Virus record (IMG/VR): IMGVR_UViG_3300047550_003584
Span: 1-64,000 of that record
Reading direction: 5' to 3' (one strand)
DNA: 64,000 nt
Source of the DNA: a virus
The notes beneath the pieces were generated by a model, which saw only the letters and a list, made by a program, of their open reading frames with translations, was not told the DNA's origin and made no database searches. How positions within the stretch are numbered: the stretch's first letter is position 1; every line of letters starts with the position of its first letter. Shown in pieces: positions 8,459-17,443 of this stretch. The position numbers were made by a program, and so were the translations under genes.

Positions 8459-8884
8459 TTAAAGACTCACGTAACTACGATTGGAAAAAGGAACGGCTCG
8501 ATCAATACCCCGTTGAATGGTCTGCATGGTCTCAGGAAGGTAATAGTGACCAGCAAGACGTGCGTCCCTCATTCTTTGAGGGAAATTTACAAAACCAGCA
8601 AAAAGACTGGACTCCATTCCAAGGCGTTGATTCTCTTTTGCAATTTCCCTTTGATAAGGGCCAATTACATCAAGCATTTCTTTAATACGTTGTGGATCAG
8701 ACGCTTGTGAACGCTGTTGCTCAAGCAGATATGCCATGGCACCAAGATCGCTACCAAATGCATCCTTGTATTGCTGAATACGATCTTTATCAAAGTTCAA
8801 AAGGCGTCCAGCAAGTGGTGTTGGGCTTGGTTGTGCAGCACCAAAACCCGAAACATTTAGTTGACCGTAGCTAGGAGTATTCAT
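8459..8884 (-). CDS. virion-operon protein
   Basis: About 141 residues from ATG 8884; GTG 8893 is possible but would overlap the upstream stop. It opens NTPSYGQLNVSGFGAAQPSP, the same motif type (NVxGFGGAAPSYG) as the 7985-8455 product, suggesting paralogous N-termini. The rest is helical and charged. Confidence 0.65.
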   Translation of the reverse strand: MNTPSYGQLNVSGFGAAQPSPTPLAGRLLNFDKDRIQQYKDAFGSDLGAMAYLLEQQRSQASDPQRIKEMLDVIGPYQREIAKENQRLGMESSLFAGFVNFPQRMRDARLAGHYYLPETMQTIQRGIDRAVPFSNRSYVSL

Positions 8885-8889
8885 GGAGA

Positions 8890-9828
8890 TCACCCAAAGC
8901 GAATTTGAGGAGCTTGGATAGTAGAACCTGCGTACGGATTAGTTTGTAGTGCAGTGTTCGTAAGCTGTGCAACATTCTGTTGTGCGCCAAGAGCCAAGGA
9001 ACCTGCTGTTGCCAGGACACCTTGTTGCATGTAGCCTTGGTTCTGAGTATTCATCAACGCTTGCTGACGAACAAGATCAGCATTCTTCATTTGATTGATC
9101 AAAGGAAGATTGCGTTGCAAATTAAGGTATTCTTGATCAGAATATGCTTTACTCAAATCTTTAAGGCTACTGGTGTAAACACCCATGTTATCGCGGTACT
9201 GCGTAGTGCCCAACTCAGCCAATTGTTTATTCATGGCCATCTGAGTACTAAACTCACCCTCCTTGCCTTTAGTGGGCTCACCGGTAAGTTTTTGACGCGT
9301 AGATTCAGCAGCAGAAGCAGAAGCTCCTGGAAGAATCGCACCGAGTCCCATCAGCCCAAGACCGGCAACTGTTCCGATCGGACCTTTGCCAATTAACCCT
9401 GCGCCAACTGCAGATAAACCTGCGGGCGCAAGGGCGGCAACAGCGCCGAGGGAGCGCCCTGCTTGAAGCTCTTCCATTGCCGTGCCAACAGCAGGTAGTG
9501 CTGCTGCAAGTGCTAACCCGCCACGAGCGTATGCACCAGCGTTAGGGTATTTTTCAAGGAATCTTTTGGCTGCTTCTTTACCACGGCCTACGGCTTCTCC
9601 TGTAGCGTCAACTCCTTGCTGAAGAACTTGTTTAGCTTGTTGACGAAAACCAGGGGCAGCAGGAGTAACACCTTCTAAATTAAGGTTGCCGCCAAAAGTT
9701 TGCTGCTGGCCACCAAGGCCTCGGATACGCTGTAACTCAGCAAGTTGCTCAGGAGTGAGCTGGGACCCAGGTGCTTGTAGTCCTAGAACGCTGCCTGGAT
9801 TATAACCGTAAGCAGAATAAGGATTCAC
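8890..9828 (-). CDS. virion protein with hydrophobic Gly/Ala core
   Basis: 312 residues. Residues ~105-170 form a long A/G/L/V stretch (ALAAALPAVGTAM; GAGLIGKGPIGTVAGLGLMG) that could insert in a membrane, flanked by Gln-rich helical regions. The pattern fits internal virion proteins that form an ejection conduit; inference only. Confidence 0.65.
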   Translation of the reverse strand: MNPYSAYGYNPGSVLGLQAPGSQLTPEQLAELQRIRGLGGQQQTFGGNLNLEGVTPAAPGFRQQAKQVLQQGVDATGEAVGRGKEAAKRFLEKYPNAGAYARGGLALAAALPAVGTAMEELQAGRSLGAVAALAPAGLSAVGAGLIGKGPIGTVAGLGLMGLGAILPGASASAAESTRQKLTGEPTKGKEGEFSTQMAMNKQLAELGTTQYRDNMGVYTSSLKDLSKAYSDQEYLNLQRNLPLINQMKNADLVRQQALMNTQNQGYMQQGVLATAGSLALGAQQNVAQLTNTALQTNPYAGSTIQAPQIRFG

Positions 9829-9858
9829 GTCAACAACTCTACTTTTTTATAAATTCTA

Positions 9859-10788
9859 TCACTGCATCATTTCATACTGACCAATGGTTGGTAGTTTTTG
9901 CTCGGTTGCTTTTGCAGCAAGGACAGTGTTGGCTAAGTTACCTGCAATGATGCCAGCACCAGAACCTAACGCAGCACCTGCTAAACCACGTTTAAAAGAA
10001 CCTCCCAATTTGGGAGCAGTCCGTATCGCAGTAGCTGCACCGGCAATACCACCAACAGCCGTAGTGACGGAAGGAATAGTCACTGGGTAACCAAGGAGTC
10101 GAGCTTCCGGTACACCTTCCAAGTTCTCAGGTGTTGCTTTTACGATGCCGAGGAATCCCTTGTCTTGATAGTAGGTACGTAGGTAATTACCGTAGCGTTC
10201 AGGTGTCAAGGAAGGAATATCTTTTTGTGCTTCTTCATATGCAAGGGGACGTCCGGTACGACCAAGGAAAAAGCGTTCAAACAATTCAGGGACAGGCTGT
10301 GTTGTTTCTCTGCGATCTTCTGAACCTTCCCCTGCATAGGCTTGGGCAAAACCCTTTGGCCTAAACATTTCACCAGGATTGGCAATGTTGTATGCACCAG
10401 CAAGAGCTGTGGCTGGTACAACGACACTGGCAGTAATAAGACCTGTTTTTGCGGGTCCCAGGGCTTCGTACGCCTCTTTGCCAATGGCAGCCTTGGCGCC
10501 TGCTTCCAGGATTGCAAGGGGATGGTTGTAGCGCCAATAGATGCCTCGTGTGCCGTCATTCGTAAGGTCCGTCATCAGACGGGTAGCAAAAGCACCTGCA
10601 GCCTGCACGGGTGTTTCAGAAAGAGAGACACCTAGTTTTTTAAGGTTTTGGTGGTACTCACCACGGAGACCTGGGGCGCTTTTGAAGATTGTTGGATTAC
10701 GTTCACCTTGTAGGTACGCAAGGCGACTGGCTTCTGCGCTTTTGCTTGCGCCAGTGGAAAACGCATTAAGAAATTGCTGGAAGCCCAT
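9859..10788 (-). CDS. virion protein, hydrophobic Gly/Ala-rich
   Basis: 309 residues from ATG 10788, whose A overlaps the upstream stop. The middle has TGLITASVVVPATALAGAYN and the end GLAGAALGSGAGIIAGNLAN, glycine-zipper-like segments. It resembles the 8890 and 53878 products in style. No family recognised. Confidence 0.65.
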   Translation of the reverse strand: MGFQQFLNAFSTGASKSAEASRLAYLQGERNPTIFKSAPGLRGEYHQNLKKLGVSLSETPVQAAGAFATRLMTDLTNDGTRGIYWRYNHPLAILEAGAKAAIGKEAYEALGPAKTGLITASVVVPATALAGAYNIANPGEMFRPKGFAQAYAGEGSEDRRETTQPVPELFERFFLGRTGRPLAYEEAQKDIPSLTPERYGNYLRTYYQDKGFLGIVKATPENLEGVPEARLLGYPVTIPSVTTAVGGIAGAATAIRTAPKLGGSFKRGLAGAALGSGAGIIAGNLANTVLAAKATEQKLPTIGQYEMMQ

Positions 10789-11336
10789 CACGCCGCTCCT
10801 CTTGTTGCTTGTAAAACTAAAGCTTGATCTTCAGGGCTTAAGTACTGGGTCCAATTATTGCGTTGATTTAATAGTTGTTGGAAATTTTCAGGGTCAGGCA
10901 TTCCTGCCATTTGAAAATTAGTACCAGGGGACAAGAGCTGTTCTTGCGCCAGGTTGTTAACTAAAGCACGTTGCTCAACTTGTTGTGCGATTTGCTGAGC
11001 CTGTCCAGTCCCGTAAATAAGCGGTGCTGTTGCATAGCCAGCGCCAATAGAAGCAGCAATATTAAGAGGAGTTTCCAATGGATGAGAACCTTGTTGCGTT
11101 ATTTTTTCTCCCGTTTTTTCATCAATTAACGTACGTTTGGTATAAGACTTTGGAGATAATTTGCGCAGCGCCCCGAGGGTCACAACGTCTGCAGCAGCAT
11201 CAACAGCACCCGACGCAAGAGCTTGCAGCGGAGTTCCACCGCCCATTAAAGACATAACGCTAGCAAGTCCACCGCTTGTTAAAGCTGGTTTAGCTACTTC
11301 TTTTAATAATTGACCAAACCCTGCTAACGACGCCAT
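10788..11336 (-). CDS. virion-operon protein
   Basis: 182 residues with an A/G-rich N-terminal half (GGLASVMSLMGGG) and a Gln-rich end (NFQQLLNQRNNW; SPEDQALVLQATRGAA). Coupled by overlap to the next gene. No family recognised. Confidence 0.65.
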   Translation of the reverse strand: MASLAGFGQLLKEVAKPALTSGGLASVMSLMGGGTPLQALASGAVDAAADVVTLGALRKLSPKSYTKRTLIDEKTGEKITQQGSHPLETPLNIAASIGAGYATAPLIYGTGQAQQIAQQVEQRALVNNLAQEQLLSPGTNFQMAGMPDPENFQQLLNQRNNWTQYLSPEDQALVLQATRGAA

Positions 11337-11362
11337 GTTATTACTTTTTCTCTATTATAGAC

Positions 11363-11941
11363 CTAGGCTTTTTCTGGCTTTTCATTGTTCTTTTTAAATG
11401 TTTCCTTGCTGTCTTCTGCTGAAGGTTTGTTAAGCAGTTGAGCGACAGACTTATTATCTTCCACCTCATCTAATGCACGCTTCTCTGCTGATGCCATCAT
11501 GTAACCCTTGGGATCAGGGTTGGCCATGCGTGGCATTGGGTTACTTGCTCGCTTATCTGGATTAACGGTTGGACTGATGCGATAGGCTTCTACCCATACA
11601 GGAGAAAAACCCGGTTGGTCTTCAGGACGCAAGGTTGTCAAAGCGCGTCCTTCGTTGAAGTCATAGCTTTCGTTGCGCACAAAACGACCAATGTCAGCAA
11701 ACACCTCATATTCTTCTGGTGTATCACCAACGAAGTTGAGGCCTGGGTTCAGTGCTAGCTTACGTGTTTGAATACGACGCAATAAGTCCGATTGCTCGAA
11801 TCGACTTGGCATCCACGGTGCTGCACCGCTGGATGGCTTGGATGCAAAAGAATCGTCAAAGTTGACTTGACGTTTTTTAAGAAAAGGATCCTTTGTGTAG
11901 TCAATGTAACGATCTAAAGCTAAGCGATGATCCTTTGCCAT
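11363..11941 (-). CDS. virion-operon protein, charged
   Basis: 192 residues, polar, with N-terminal AKDHRLALDRYIDYTKDPFL and a lysine/glutamate tail. The ATG abuts the upstream stop (position 11941 shared). No family recognised. Confidence 0.65.
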   Translation of the reverse strand: MAKDHRLALDRYIDYTKDPFLKKRQVNFDDSFASKPSSGAAPWMPSRFEQSDLLRRIQTRKLALNPGLNFVGDTPEEYEVFADIGRFVRNESYDFNEGRALTTLRPEDQPGFSPVWVEAYRISPTVNPDKRASNPMPRMANPDPKGYMMASAEKRALDEVEDNKSVAQLLNKPSAEDSKETFKKNNEKPEKA

Positions 11942-12156
11942 TACTTCTTATCTTTACGTTTTTTCAATCCTACCAACGTTTGACGAAGCCGTGCTTGCTT
12001 CACAGTTTTTTCATCATAATCATCTGGATTGGATAGCACGTTTTCTTGGAGTTGAGCGGTGGTGATGCCTTTACGTTTTGCTTTAGCTGTGAAGGCACCT
12101 TCTTTCATCTCCATGCCTTGAATCCACTTTTTATCTTTCTTTTTCTTTTCAGCCAT
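11941..12156 (-). CDS. small basic protein
   Basis: 71 residues, very lysine-rich at both ends (MAEKKKKDKKWIQG; GLKKRKDKK). ATG 12156 preferred over an upstream TTG. A helical central part (TTAQLQENVL). Possibly a nucleic-acid-contacting virion protein; no family recognised. Confidence 0.65.
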   Translation of the reverse strand: MAEKKKKDKKWIQGMEMKEGAFTAKAKRKGITTAQLQENVLSNPDDYDEKTVKQARLRQTLVGLKKRKDKK

Positions 12157-12158
12157 GA

Positions 12159-15100
12159 TCAAGATCTCCGAGAACCGCGACGACGTCCTGCCTGTGCTTG
12201 TAATTGTTTCATTACTTGTTCAATATTATAAGTTCTACCGACGCCTGGGCTAGCCGATGCTGCGGGAGAACCTTGGAAAGTAGAAATTGTATCTGGATCT
12301 AAACCTAAGTTCAAAGGTTTGGACGCACCAACGCCAACCTCGTTAGGATTCATATATCCAAAGCGAGTCATTTTTGGCGGCTCTACTTGAACATATTCGC
12401 CACGAGGTAGCGGGCCTCCAACAGGACCGGAAGCGTAACGCGCATTACTTGTGAACGGGTTGTCGGTGTTGGCAATAAAGCCACCGCCAATATTGCTTAT
12501 ATAAGGTGCTTGATAACCAACGGGAAATGTCTCCATCTCACGGCGTAAATTCACAAGTTTTTGTCCTGTTGTACCAAGGCTGGCGGCCGTCGATTGATTT
12601 GGTACTTGATAAGGACGAGAAACGGTTTTTTCCTGACTAATAACATTAGTTGTTGGATAACGGACCCCTGTCTCAGGATCAACTTTCATTTCATAAAGCG
12701 TAGGAGGAAGGAATTCAGTTGCTACATACGTACCTTCACCACCAGGTAGTTTAACGGTGCGCATGGCAACGTTTGGATAGTTGGTGAATTGCGCTCTAGG
12801 TATTGGGCGTAATTGAGGAGTTGTTTCTCCAGTAGAAAGTAAACCTTTAGCGCTTTGCGCTGCGGTACTAGCCGTAAGAACTTCACCAGTGCGGCGATCA
12901 CGTACAACTTGAGGAGCCGTTTCAATACGGGGCGCAAGATATGCAGTGGCCCCTTCGTAGTCATCAGTGATTGACATTGGATCAACGCCGCCTGTCCCAC
13001 GAATATCAACTTGTCCAGGAATTGGGCGTGCTTCTTTGGACATATCTACAGCGGGTACCCGCCCTTTTGCTGTTCGTTCATACAGTAAACCGCCTTTCTC
13101 GCCAATCTTGACAGGGCGCCCAAACACAGGGCTTTCTTTGGTAACTTGAATAACATTGCTCATAAATTCATGAGCTGTTTTGGGATAGTATTTATTGCCG
13201 CTTACTTTTGATGTTTGTGGTTGAAGAATAGGTAACTTGTACCCACGAGCCTGTAAACTCTTGTCTAAAGACTCGATAATAAAATCGTTATAAGAAATAG
13301 CATTACCTATTTCGCTTAATACCTTACCCTGCATCATGCCTTCCTCTAAAAGGTTGGGATGACGCCGAGCAAGAAACTCACGCTTAACAGAAGGATTATT
13401 AAGATATTGATCCTTTGCTTCTTCGGCAAGTTCGGTCAACGTTGCCAGGGGGAGAGAAACGGCTTGTGGTTTTTGATTCTTAAGAAAAACATAAGGGCCT
13501 TTTGAGCCATCCGGATTAGTTGTACGCGTGCCGCGTTGTGCAATTAAAGGCTCTTCTCCGGTAACTTCAGTTGCACTGGAATAAGCATAATAACGGCCAT
13601 CACTGCCTTTAACAATACGAGTGTCTTTTGGTCCCACAGCAGCGGTAGACCGTCGTGCTGTAGTTGGTTGTGTCGACACCATGGCAGAAGGTTCGCCAGT
13701 TGCAGGCTGGAAGCCACCAATCAAACGCGTAACAAGCCTATCTTCGTAATCACCTTCCACCATCATGGTTGGATCGGTAGGTCGTAAGCGCCCACTAGGA
13801 TCGCGTTCAGACGCGCCTTCAAATACAAGGCGGCCAGTTCCAGGGTCAATCCTGAAACCACGCGACGTATCACCCTCTTCTGTGCTACGTGTTGGCATCA
13901 CACGATCAATGCGTTCTTGACGTGTGTAAAGTTCTTCGTTACTACGATTTAACGGACGAACGGCCCTTGGAGATTGTGAGCCACCAACTGCAAGTTGGTA
14001 TTGACCTGGGAGATCGGTGCGGCTCTTGCCAGTGCGTTCGTCAAATGTACGACTAAGAGTTAAACCACCAGGGCCTTCACCTTCACCAAGATCAGTGGCC
14101 CCTTCATAATCTTCCCAAGATACGGTCTCAACGTATGGGGTATCACCCGCATACTCGTCATAAACTACCTCTTGGGACATTTGTGCGCGACGCGCGGCTT
14201 GTTCATCTTTCCAGCCAGGTACCTCAGTCATGCTTGCCCTAGCACCAGGGGTAATCTCGTGCGTTAAATTTCTACCAACACGGCCCTGTTCAACTCGCAA
14301 GGCACTCCCAAGTAGACCACGAATTTTTTCGGTTGGTACTGTTGGATTTAAAAGTAATTGATGTTCGTAGGAGCCAGGGGTAAAGTTAGCAGCCGCAGAA
14401 ATACGGTCAGCAATCTCAAGTTTGGATACAGTCGTGGGCGCCGTGCGCTGAGGAGACACATAATTTTTTATAGAAGGCCCTTGAACGGCGTCTTCAAAAT
14501 CAGTCATATCCACATCTGCACCAAAGAAACCAGCAGATTCAGGATCTTTAGAAGGACGAAGATCTAAGCCTATTTGCTTGCCAAAGATTTTTCGTTCTTT
14601 TGGCGACATTTCAGAGACGCCGGGAAGATCGCCCCGTGCTCCGGATAAGTTAAAACCTGCAAGAGGAGTATTACGAGTTTCTTGTTGACGCAAGAAATTA
14701 CCAAGATCATCAAGCACATGCTCTGGTGGTCCATCGGACCAATCATTTATTTCAAATTCATACGATGCGCGTTTTAATGAAGTTGTTGGATCTTCTAAAT
14801 TTGTTTTTGGAGCACCCACTTGACCCATCTCAGCCATGAGCCTTTGCTGGCGTGGAGTCAATTGTTCAGCAACTCCTGTATATTTTTCAACAGCAACAAT
14901 AGGTTTGCTATAACGAACGGAATCTACGTCACGTTGAACTACGGATTCAAGTTTGGAGTCAAGTTGATCCGAGCCGCTCTCCAGGGAGTCAAGCGTATTT
15001 TCTGCAACCACAGGTGTGGTTTTTTGTTGAATAGTAACTAGATCATCAACTGCCGCTCTAACAAAAGATTGGGCGTCTACTTCAGCAGGAGGAACGTCAA

Positions 15101-15554
15101 ACTCTTCTGTACTTGGTTGTGCACGAGAAGCTGCCGTTACATCAGAAAAAGGAACTTCAACGTATTTAGAAAGGTCAACTGTAGAAGATTTAACAGCAGC
15201 TTTAGGTTGACTAAGGGCAACTTTTGAAGGAGCAGGCTCTGTTGAACGCAAAGGAGTCTCTTTGACCTTGGCAAGATCAGTCAGATTCACACCCAAGGGG
15301 GCTTGTGATGTTTTTTGCGCCTCTCGCCCACGTAATGCACGGACACCAAGGAACCCACCACCCAAAATGCCAGCGCCGGCAAGAGCAGCTCCCACCGCAC
15401 CAAGGAGATTACCGCCTTGATCAGGGGCTTTGAGCTGATTACGGCGAAATTCCAGAACCTCTGGAGCCATTTCAGCCCTTTCTTCCGGATCTTCTGGTAC
15501 CGGCACCCCGGTTGCACGGCTGTAGGCGTAAAAATCAGCGGGTGCTAGTGCCAT
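12159..15554 (-). CDS. large internal virion protein
   Basis: 1131 residues, the largest ORF in the window and first gene of the leftward virion operon. A hydrophobic G/A segment lies near residues 47-70 (GNLLGAVGAALAGAGILGGG), then long polar, Thr/Pro/Arg-rich, probably extended sequence without a recognised enzymatic motif. Its size, composition and place fit an internal core or ejection protein, or a tail-associated structural protein. I see no lysozyme motif. Confidence 0.75.
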   Translation of the reverse strand: MALAPADFYAYSRATGVPVPEDPEERAEMAPEVLEFRRNQLKAPDQGGNLLGAVGAALAGAGILGGGFLGVRALRGREAQKTSQAPLGVNLTDLAKVKETPLRSTEPAPSKVALSQPKAAVKSSTVDLSKYVEVPFSDVTAASRAQPSTEEFDVPPAEVDAQSFVRAAVDDLVTIQQKTTPVVAENTLDSLESGSDQLDSKLESVVQRDVDSVRYSKPIVAVEKYTGVAEQLTPRQQRLMAEMGQVGAPKTNLEDPTTSLKRASYEFEINDWSDGPPEHVLDDLGNFLRQQETRNTPLAGFNLSGARGDLPGVSEMSPKERKIFGKQIGLDLRPSKDPESAGFFGADVDMTDFEDAVQGPSIKNYVSPQRTAPTTVSKLEIADRISAAANFTPGSYEHQLLLNPTVPTEKIRGLLGSALRVEQGRVGRNLTHEITPGARASMTEVPGWKDEQAARRAQMSQEVVYDEYAGDTPYVETVSWEDYEGATDLGEGEGPGGLTLSRTFDERTGKSRTDLPGQYQLAVGGSQSPRAVRPLNRSNEELYTRQERIDRVMPTRSTEEGDTSRGFRIDPGTGRLVFEGASERDPSGRLRPTDPTMMVEGDYEDRLVTRLIGGFQPATGEPSAMVSTQPTTARRSTAAVGPKDTRIVKGSDGRYYAYSSATEVTGEEPLIAQRGTRTTNPDGSKGPYVFLKNQKPQAVSLPLATLTELAEEAKDQYLNNPSVKREFLARRHPNLLEEGMMQGKVLSEIGNAISYNDFIIESLDKSLQARGYKLPILQPQTSKVSGNKYYPKTAHEFMSNVIQVTKESPVFGRPVKIGEKGGLLYERTAKGRVPAVDMSKEARPIPGQVDIRGTGGVDPMSITDDYEGATAYLAPRIETAPQVVRDRRTGEVLTASTAAQSAKGLLSTGETTPQLRPIPRAQFTNYPNVAMRTVKLPGGEGTYVATEFLPPTLYEMKVDPETGVRYPTTNVISQEKTVSRPYQVPNQSTAASLGTTGQKLVNLRREMETFPVGYQAPYISNIGGGFIANTDNPFTSNARYASGPVGGPLPRGEYVQVEPPKMTRFGYMNPNEVGVGASKPLNLGLDPDTISTFQGSPAASASPGVGRTYNIEQVMKQLQAQAGRRRGSRRS

Positions 15555-15676
15555 GGGTCGTTTATTTGCTTATGTGATCCTGTTATTTGTATTTTAGGGT
15601 ATTAAAACGCACGTAGATGCGTTAAAGTAGTAGCAGAAGACGTAAGAATACCCTGAATCTAGGGATTTAACACGAG
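15555..15676. promoter_or_regulatory. divergent spacer between leftward virion operon and rightward early region
   Basis: 122 bp between two divergent starts. It contains an inverted repeat, AACGCA then six bases then TGCGTT (about 15605-15622), a reasonable operator or hairpin. Promoters for both directions are expected here, but I cannot identify convincing -35/-10 pairs by eye. Confidence 0.4.
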
Positions 15677-15883
15677 ATGAACCCTAAAAACCGGGCAGAA
15701 CGCGTTGTTGCGTTAGATGCAATTACCGAAGAAGCGGAAAAGTTAGCGGCAGGCGGCGCTGATCCCCTTACCGTCAAGAGTTTTACGGTTGGTGCCAGGA
15801 AAGAACTAGCCGATCAACGGCCAGATGTGGAAAATTACTTTGATGCAGCCGTTGCTGCAAAGAAAGCAAAGAACAGTTTTTGA
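15677..15883 (+). CDS. small hypothetical protein, first rightward gene
   Basis: 68 residues, helical and charged: AERVVALDAITEEAEKLAAG and a lysine-rich end (AKKAKNSF). It is followed by a strong terminator, so it may be a separate short transcript made early. No family recognised. Confidence 0.65.
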   Translation: MNPKNRAERVVALDAITEEAEKLAAGGADPLTVKSFTVGARKELADQRPDVENYFDAAVAAKKAKNSF

Positions 15884-15915
15884 TTTTAGGTAACACAAAA
15901 GTAAATTCACATACA

Positions 15916-15941
15916 GCCGGGGATAATACCCCGGCATTTTT
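15916..15941 (+). terminator. Rho-independent terminator
   Basis: A perfect 7-bp stem GCCGGGG / CCCCGGC with loop ATAATA is followed by A and five Ts. It lies 33 bp after the 15677-15883 stop and ends that transcript. Confidence 0.85.
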
Positions 15942-16133
15942 GTCTGTAAATTAGGGTAAAACCTTAAATAACGCGACACTTTTTAGGTTTTGGTACGTTG
16001 TGATACAAAAGAAGGCCCCCTATAGGGTCGAAAAAGGATAAAAAATTATCTGAGCCTTCTCCAACACCCCACGCGTAGCGAAATACGTATAGAAAAAAAG
16101 AAAGGTGTGAGGGGTTGAAATAGTTATCGGGGG

Positions 16134-16154
16134 CTGCGCATCCGTGTAACGCAG
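16134..16154 (+). promoter_or_regulatory. leader RNA element, family A, copy 1 (minimal)
   Basis: Outer stem CTGCG (16134-16138) pairs with CGCAG (16150-16154). Between them are the family constants CAT and TGTAA, here without a proper inner hairpin. The element ends 21 nt before the ATG at 16176. The outer stem differs from other copies with full compensation. Confidence 0.55.
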
Positions 16155-16175
16155 AGTACCACCGCATTCAACACC

Positions 16176-16412
16176 ATGACAGACCGTATGCAGCGTTTTG
16201 AGACAGCAGCGGAAGCACTTGTCGCTGGCCGTAAGGTTAGCGTACCAGTTCGTGAGCTGCCACAAGGTAACGTGCAGGCTTGGCTAGCCGAGCTACGTAG
16301 TTACGTCATCTTTGGTCACACTGATCCAGGAGATGAAGTGACTTATCGAGTGTACGTTACCGTTAAGGAAGGCCGAGCAATTGCTCAGGCCAAGCTGACA
16401 TACATCGATTGA
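16176..16412 (+). CDS. small hypothetical protein
   Basis: 78 residues, opening MTDRMQRFETAAEALVAGRK, then a beta-rich part (SYVIFGHTDPGDEVTYRVYV). Start ATG 16176 follows the leader typical of this region (CATTCAACACC). No family recognised. Confidence 0.65.
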   Translation: MTDRMQRFETAAEALVAGRKVSVPVRELPQGNVQAWLAELRSYVIFGHTDPGDEVTYRVYVTVKEGRAIAQAKLTYID

Positions 16413-16424
16413 AGGTTACCTCTT

Positions 16425-16447
16425 CCCCTGGTGAAAGCCAGGGGTTT
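16425..16447 (+). terminator. Rho-independent terminator
   Basis: Stem CCCCTGG / CCAGGGG, loop TGAAAG, followed by a short T run (TTTAT). It lies just after the 16176-16412 gene. The T run is short, so efficiency may be partial. Confidence 0.65.
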
Positions 16448-16566
16448 ATGTAGCCCTCAATACCTGCTTCGTTGATACGAATTCGTATCGCGCGTGCGGG
16501 TTTTTGGGTATTCGCGGCACCGCTTCGCCAAGAACCGTTCTCGCGCAAGGGATCTCAGCGATTGCT
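16448..16566 (+). other. non-coding spacer with palindrome
   Basis: Part of a 259-bp spacer between genes. It holds the perfect palindrome GATACGAATTCGTATC (about 16475-16490), followed by G/C-rich hairpin-forming sequence. A close relative of the palindrome occurs at about 18510 within another leader. No convincing ORF. Confidence 0.4.
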
Positions 16567-16591
16567 CGTCAAGCTGGACGTTAAACGCAGC
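16567..16591 (+). promoter_or_regulatory. leader RNA pseudoknot element, family B, copy 1
   Basis: CGTC (16567-16570) can pair with GACG (16577-16580), and GCTG (16573-16576) with CAGC (16588-16591), in the interleaved order of an H-type pseudoknot. The family constant TTAAAC lies in the last loop. This copy is upstream of a family A element rather than directly before a gene. Confidence 0.55.
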
Positions 16592-16616
16592 AGACAACTC
16601 GGCGGTTGGTCACGAC

Positions 16617-16650
16617 CTTGGCATCCACACTTCAGTGGTGTAAGACCAAG
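16617..16650 (+). promoter_or_regulatory. leader RNA element, family A, copy 2
   Basis: Outer stem CTTGG / CCAAG encloses CAT, inner stem CCAC / GTGG with loop ACTTCA, and TGTAAGA. It ends 21 nt before the GTG at 16672. The outer stem is a compensated variant of the CTGGG / CCCAG found in copies 3-6. Confidence 0.65.
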
Positions 16651-16671
16651 CTCAACCTACGGAGTAACACC

Positions 16672-16833
16672 GTGACCATCAACCCCACCAAGCTGCTCTC
16701 TCGTGAAGAGGTTGGCGACAAGATCATGCTTGAGATCCTTGATCTCCTTGAGCATGGTCATAGCCAGACTCTCGGTGAGCAGCACCTCCAGGTCATTAAG
16801 TCCTACGTGGACGAGATGCTGGAGAACAACTGA
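16672..16833 (+). CDS. small hypothetical acidic protein
   Basis: 53 residues from GTG 16672 (MTINPTKLLSREEVGDKIML), helical and acidic. The GTG is chosen because it follows AACACC, as most starts in this region do, and the leader element ends 21 nt upstream. Its stop codon lies inside the outer stem of the next element. No family recognised. Confidence 0.6.
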   Translation: MTINPTKLLSREEVGDKIMLEILDLLEHGHSQTLGEQHLQVIKSYVDEMLENN

Positions 16834-16897
16834 TCCGTTAAAGCGGGTGACCAGGTGCAAACCCTGGTCCAGTTATTGCCCCCTGTGGAGATGGGCA
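16828..16897 (+). promoter_or_regulatory. tRNA-like leader RNA element, family C, copy 1
   Basis: Outer stem AACTG / CAGTT (16828-16832 / 16870-16874) includes two bases of the upstream TGA. Inside are a small hairpin (CCG, loop TTAAAG, CGG) and a T-arm-like hairpin GACCAGG / CCTGGTC with 7-nt loop TGCAAAC, stacked directly on the outer stem. A final hairpin TGCCC / GGGCA ends 21 nt before the next GTG. Confidence 0.6.
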
Positions 16898-16918
16898 CCA
16901 CACACACGGAGAACACCC

Positions 16919-17200
16919 GTGATTGACCTGACTACTGGTTGGGTATCGCATCCTAATGTACCAGGTGGTTTCCACTTGGTTTACATCGATAGCCTCGTTG
17001 GCGAAATCTCTATCGTTACTGGACCCAAGGGTTCAGGACTGATGGCAGCCAACGATCCAGGTAATGAACCTACCTATGAGGTATGGTTTCCAGGTATGTG
17101 CGACCCGACCGGTTACCTGACTCTTGCCCAAGTGAAAGGCATAATCATGTTCATGCGTCAGCGTGAGCAACAACGCCTTGCTTGGCAAGATGAAGACTGA
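16919..17200 (+). CDS. small hypothetical protein
   Basis: 93 residues from GTG 16919 (MIDLTTGWVSHPNVPGGFHL), beta-rich N-terminal half (GEISIVTGPKGSG) and a charged helix at the end (FMRQREQQRLAWQDED). Its start follows a family C leader. No family recognised. Confidence 0.65.
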   Translation: MIDLTTGWVSHPNVPGGFHLVYIDSLVGEISIVTGPKGSGLMAANDPGNEPTYEVWFPGMCDPTGYLTLAQVKGIIMFMRQREQQRLAWQDED

Positions 17201-17263
17201 GTCCGTATAAGCGGCATTGGCAGGTGCAAACCCTGCCTTCAGTATTGCCACAATCCAGTGGCA
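17196..17263 (+). promoter_or_regulatory. tRNA-like leader RNA element, family C, copy 2
   Basis: Outer stem ACTGA / TCAGT (17196-17200 / 17239-17243) contains the upstream TGA. Inside: hairpin CCG, loop TATAAG, CGG, then T-arm-like GGCAGG / CCTGCC with loop TGCAAAC. The last hairpin TGCCAC / GTGGCA ends 18 nt before ATG 17282. Confidence 0.65.
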
Positions 17264-17281
17264 CCTACCTTATTCAACACC

Positions 17282-17443
17282 ATGACTTACACCGTCATCA
17301 TCAAGCATCACGACGTATTCTCTCAGTCCTATCTCCAGGGCTGTGAGCAATCGTTTGATACTGAGCAGCAAGCTCAGGACTACATTCAAACATTTGAGGA
17401 TTGGGAACAAGATCTCCTGGAGATTGACTTCAATCCTTTCTGA
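17282..17443 (+). CDS. small hypothetical protein
   Basis: 53 residues, MTYTVIIKHHDVFSQSYLQG then an acidic helical end (FEDWEQDLLEIDFNPF). ATG 17282 after TTATTCAACACC. No family recognised. Confidence 0.65.
   Translation: MTYTVIIKHHDVFSQSYLQGCEQSFDTEQQAQDYIQTFEDWEQDLLEIDFNPF

Noticed and set aside
17196-17263. CTGAGTCCG at the family C element as a hammerhead ribozyme core
   Set aside because: The GAAA strand and cleavage-site arm of a hammerhead are missing; the similarity is limited to a few bases.
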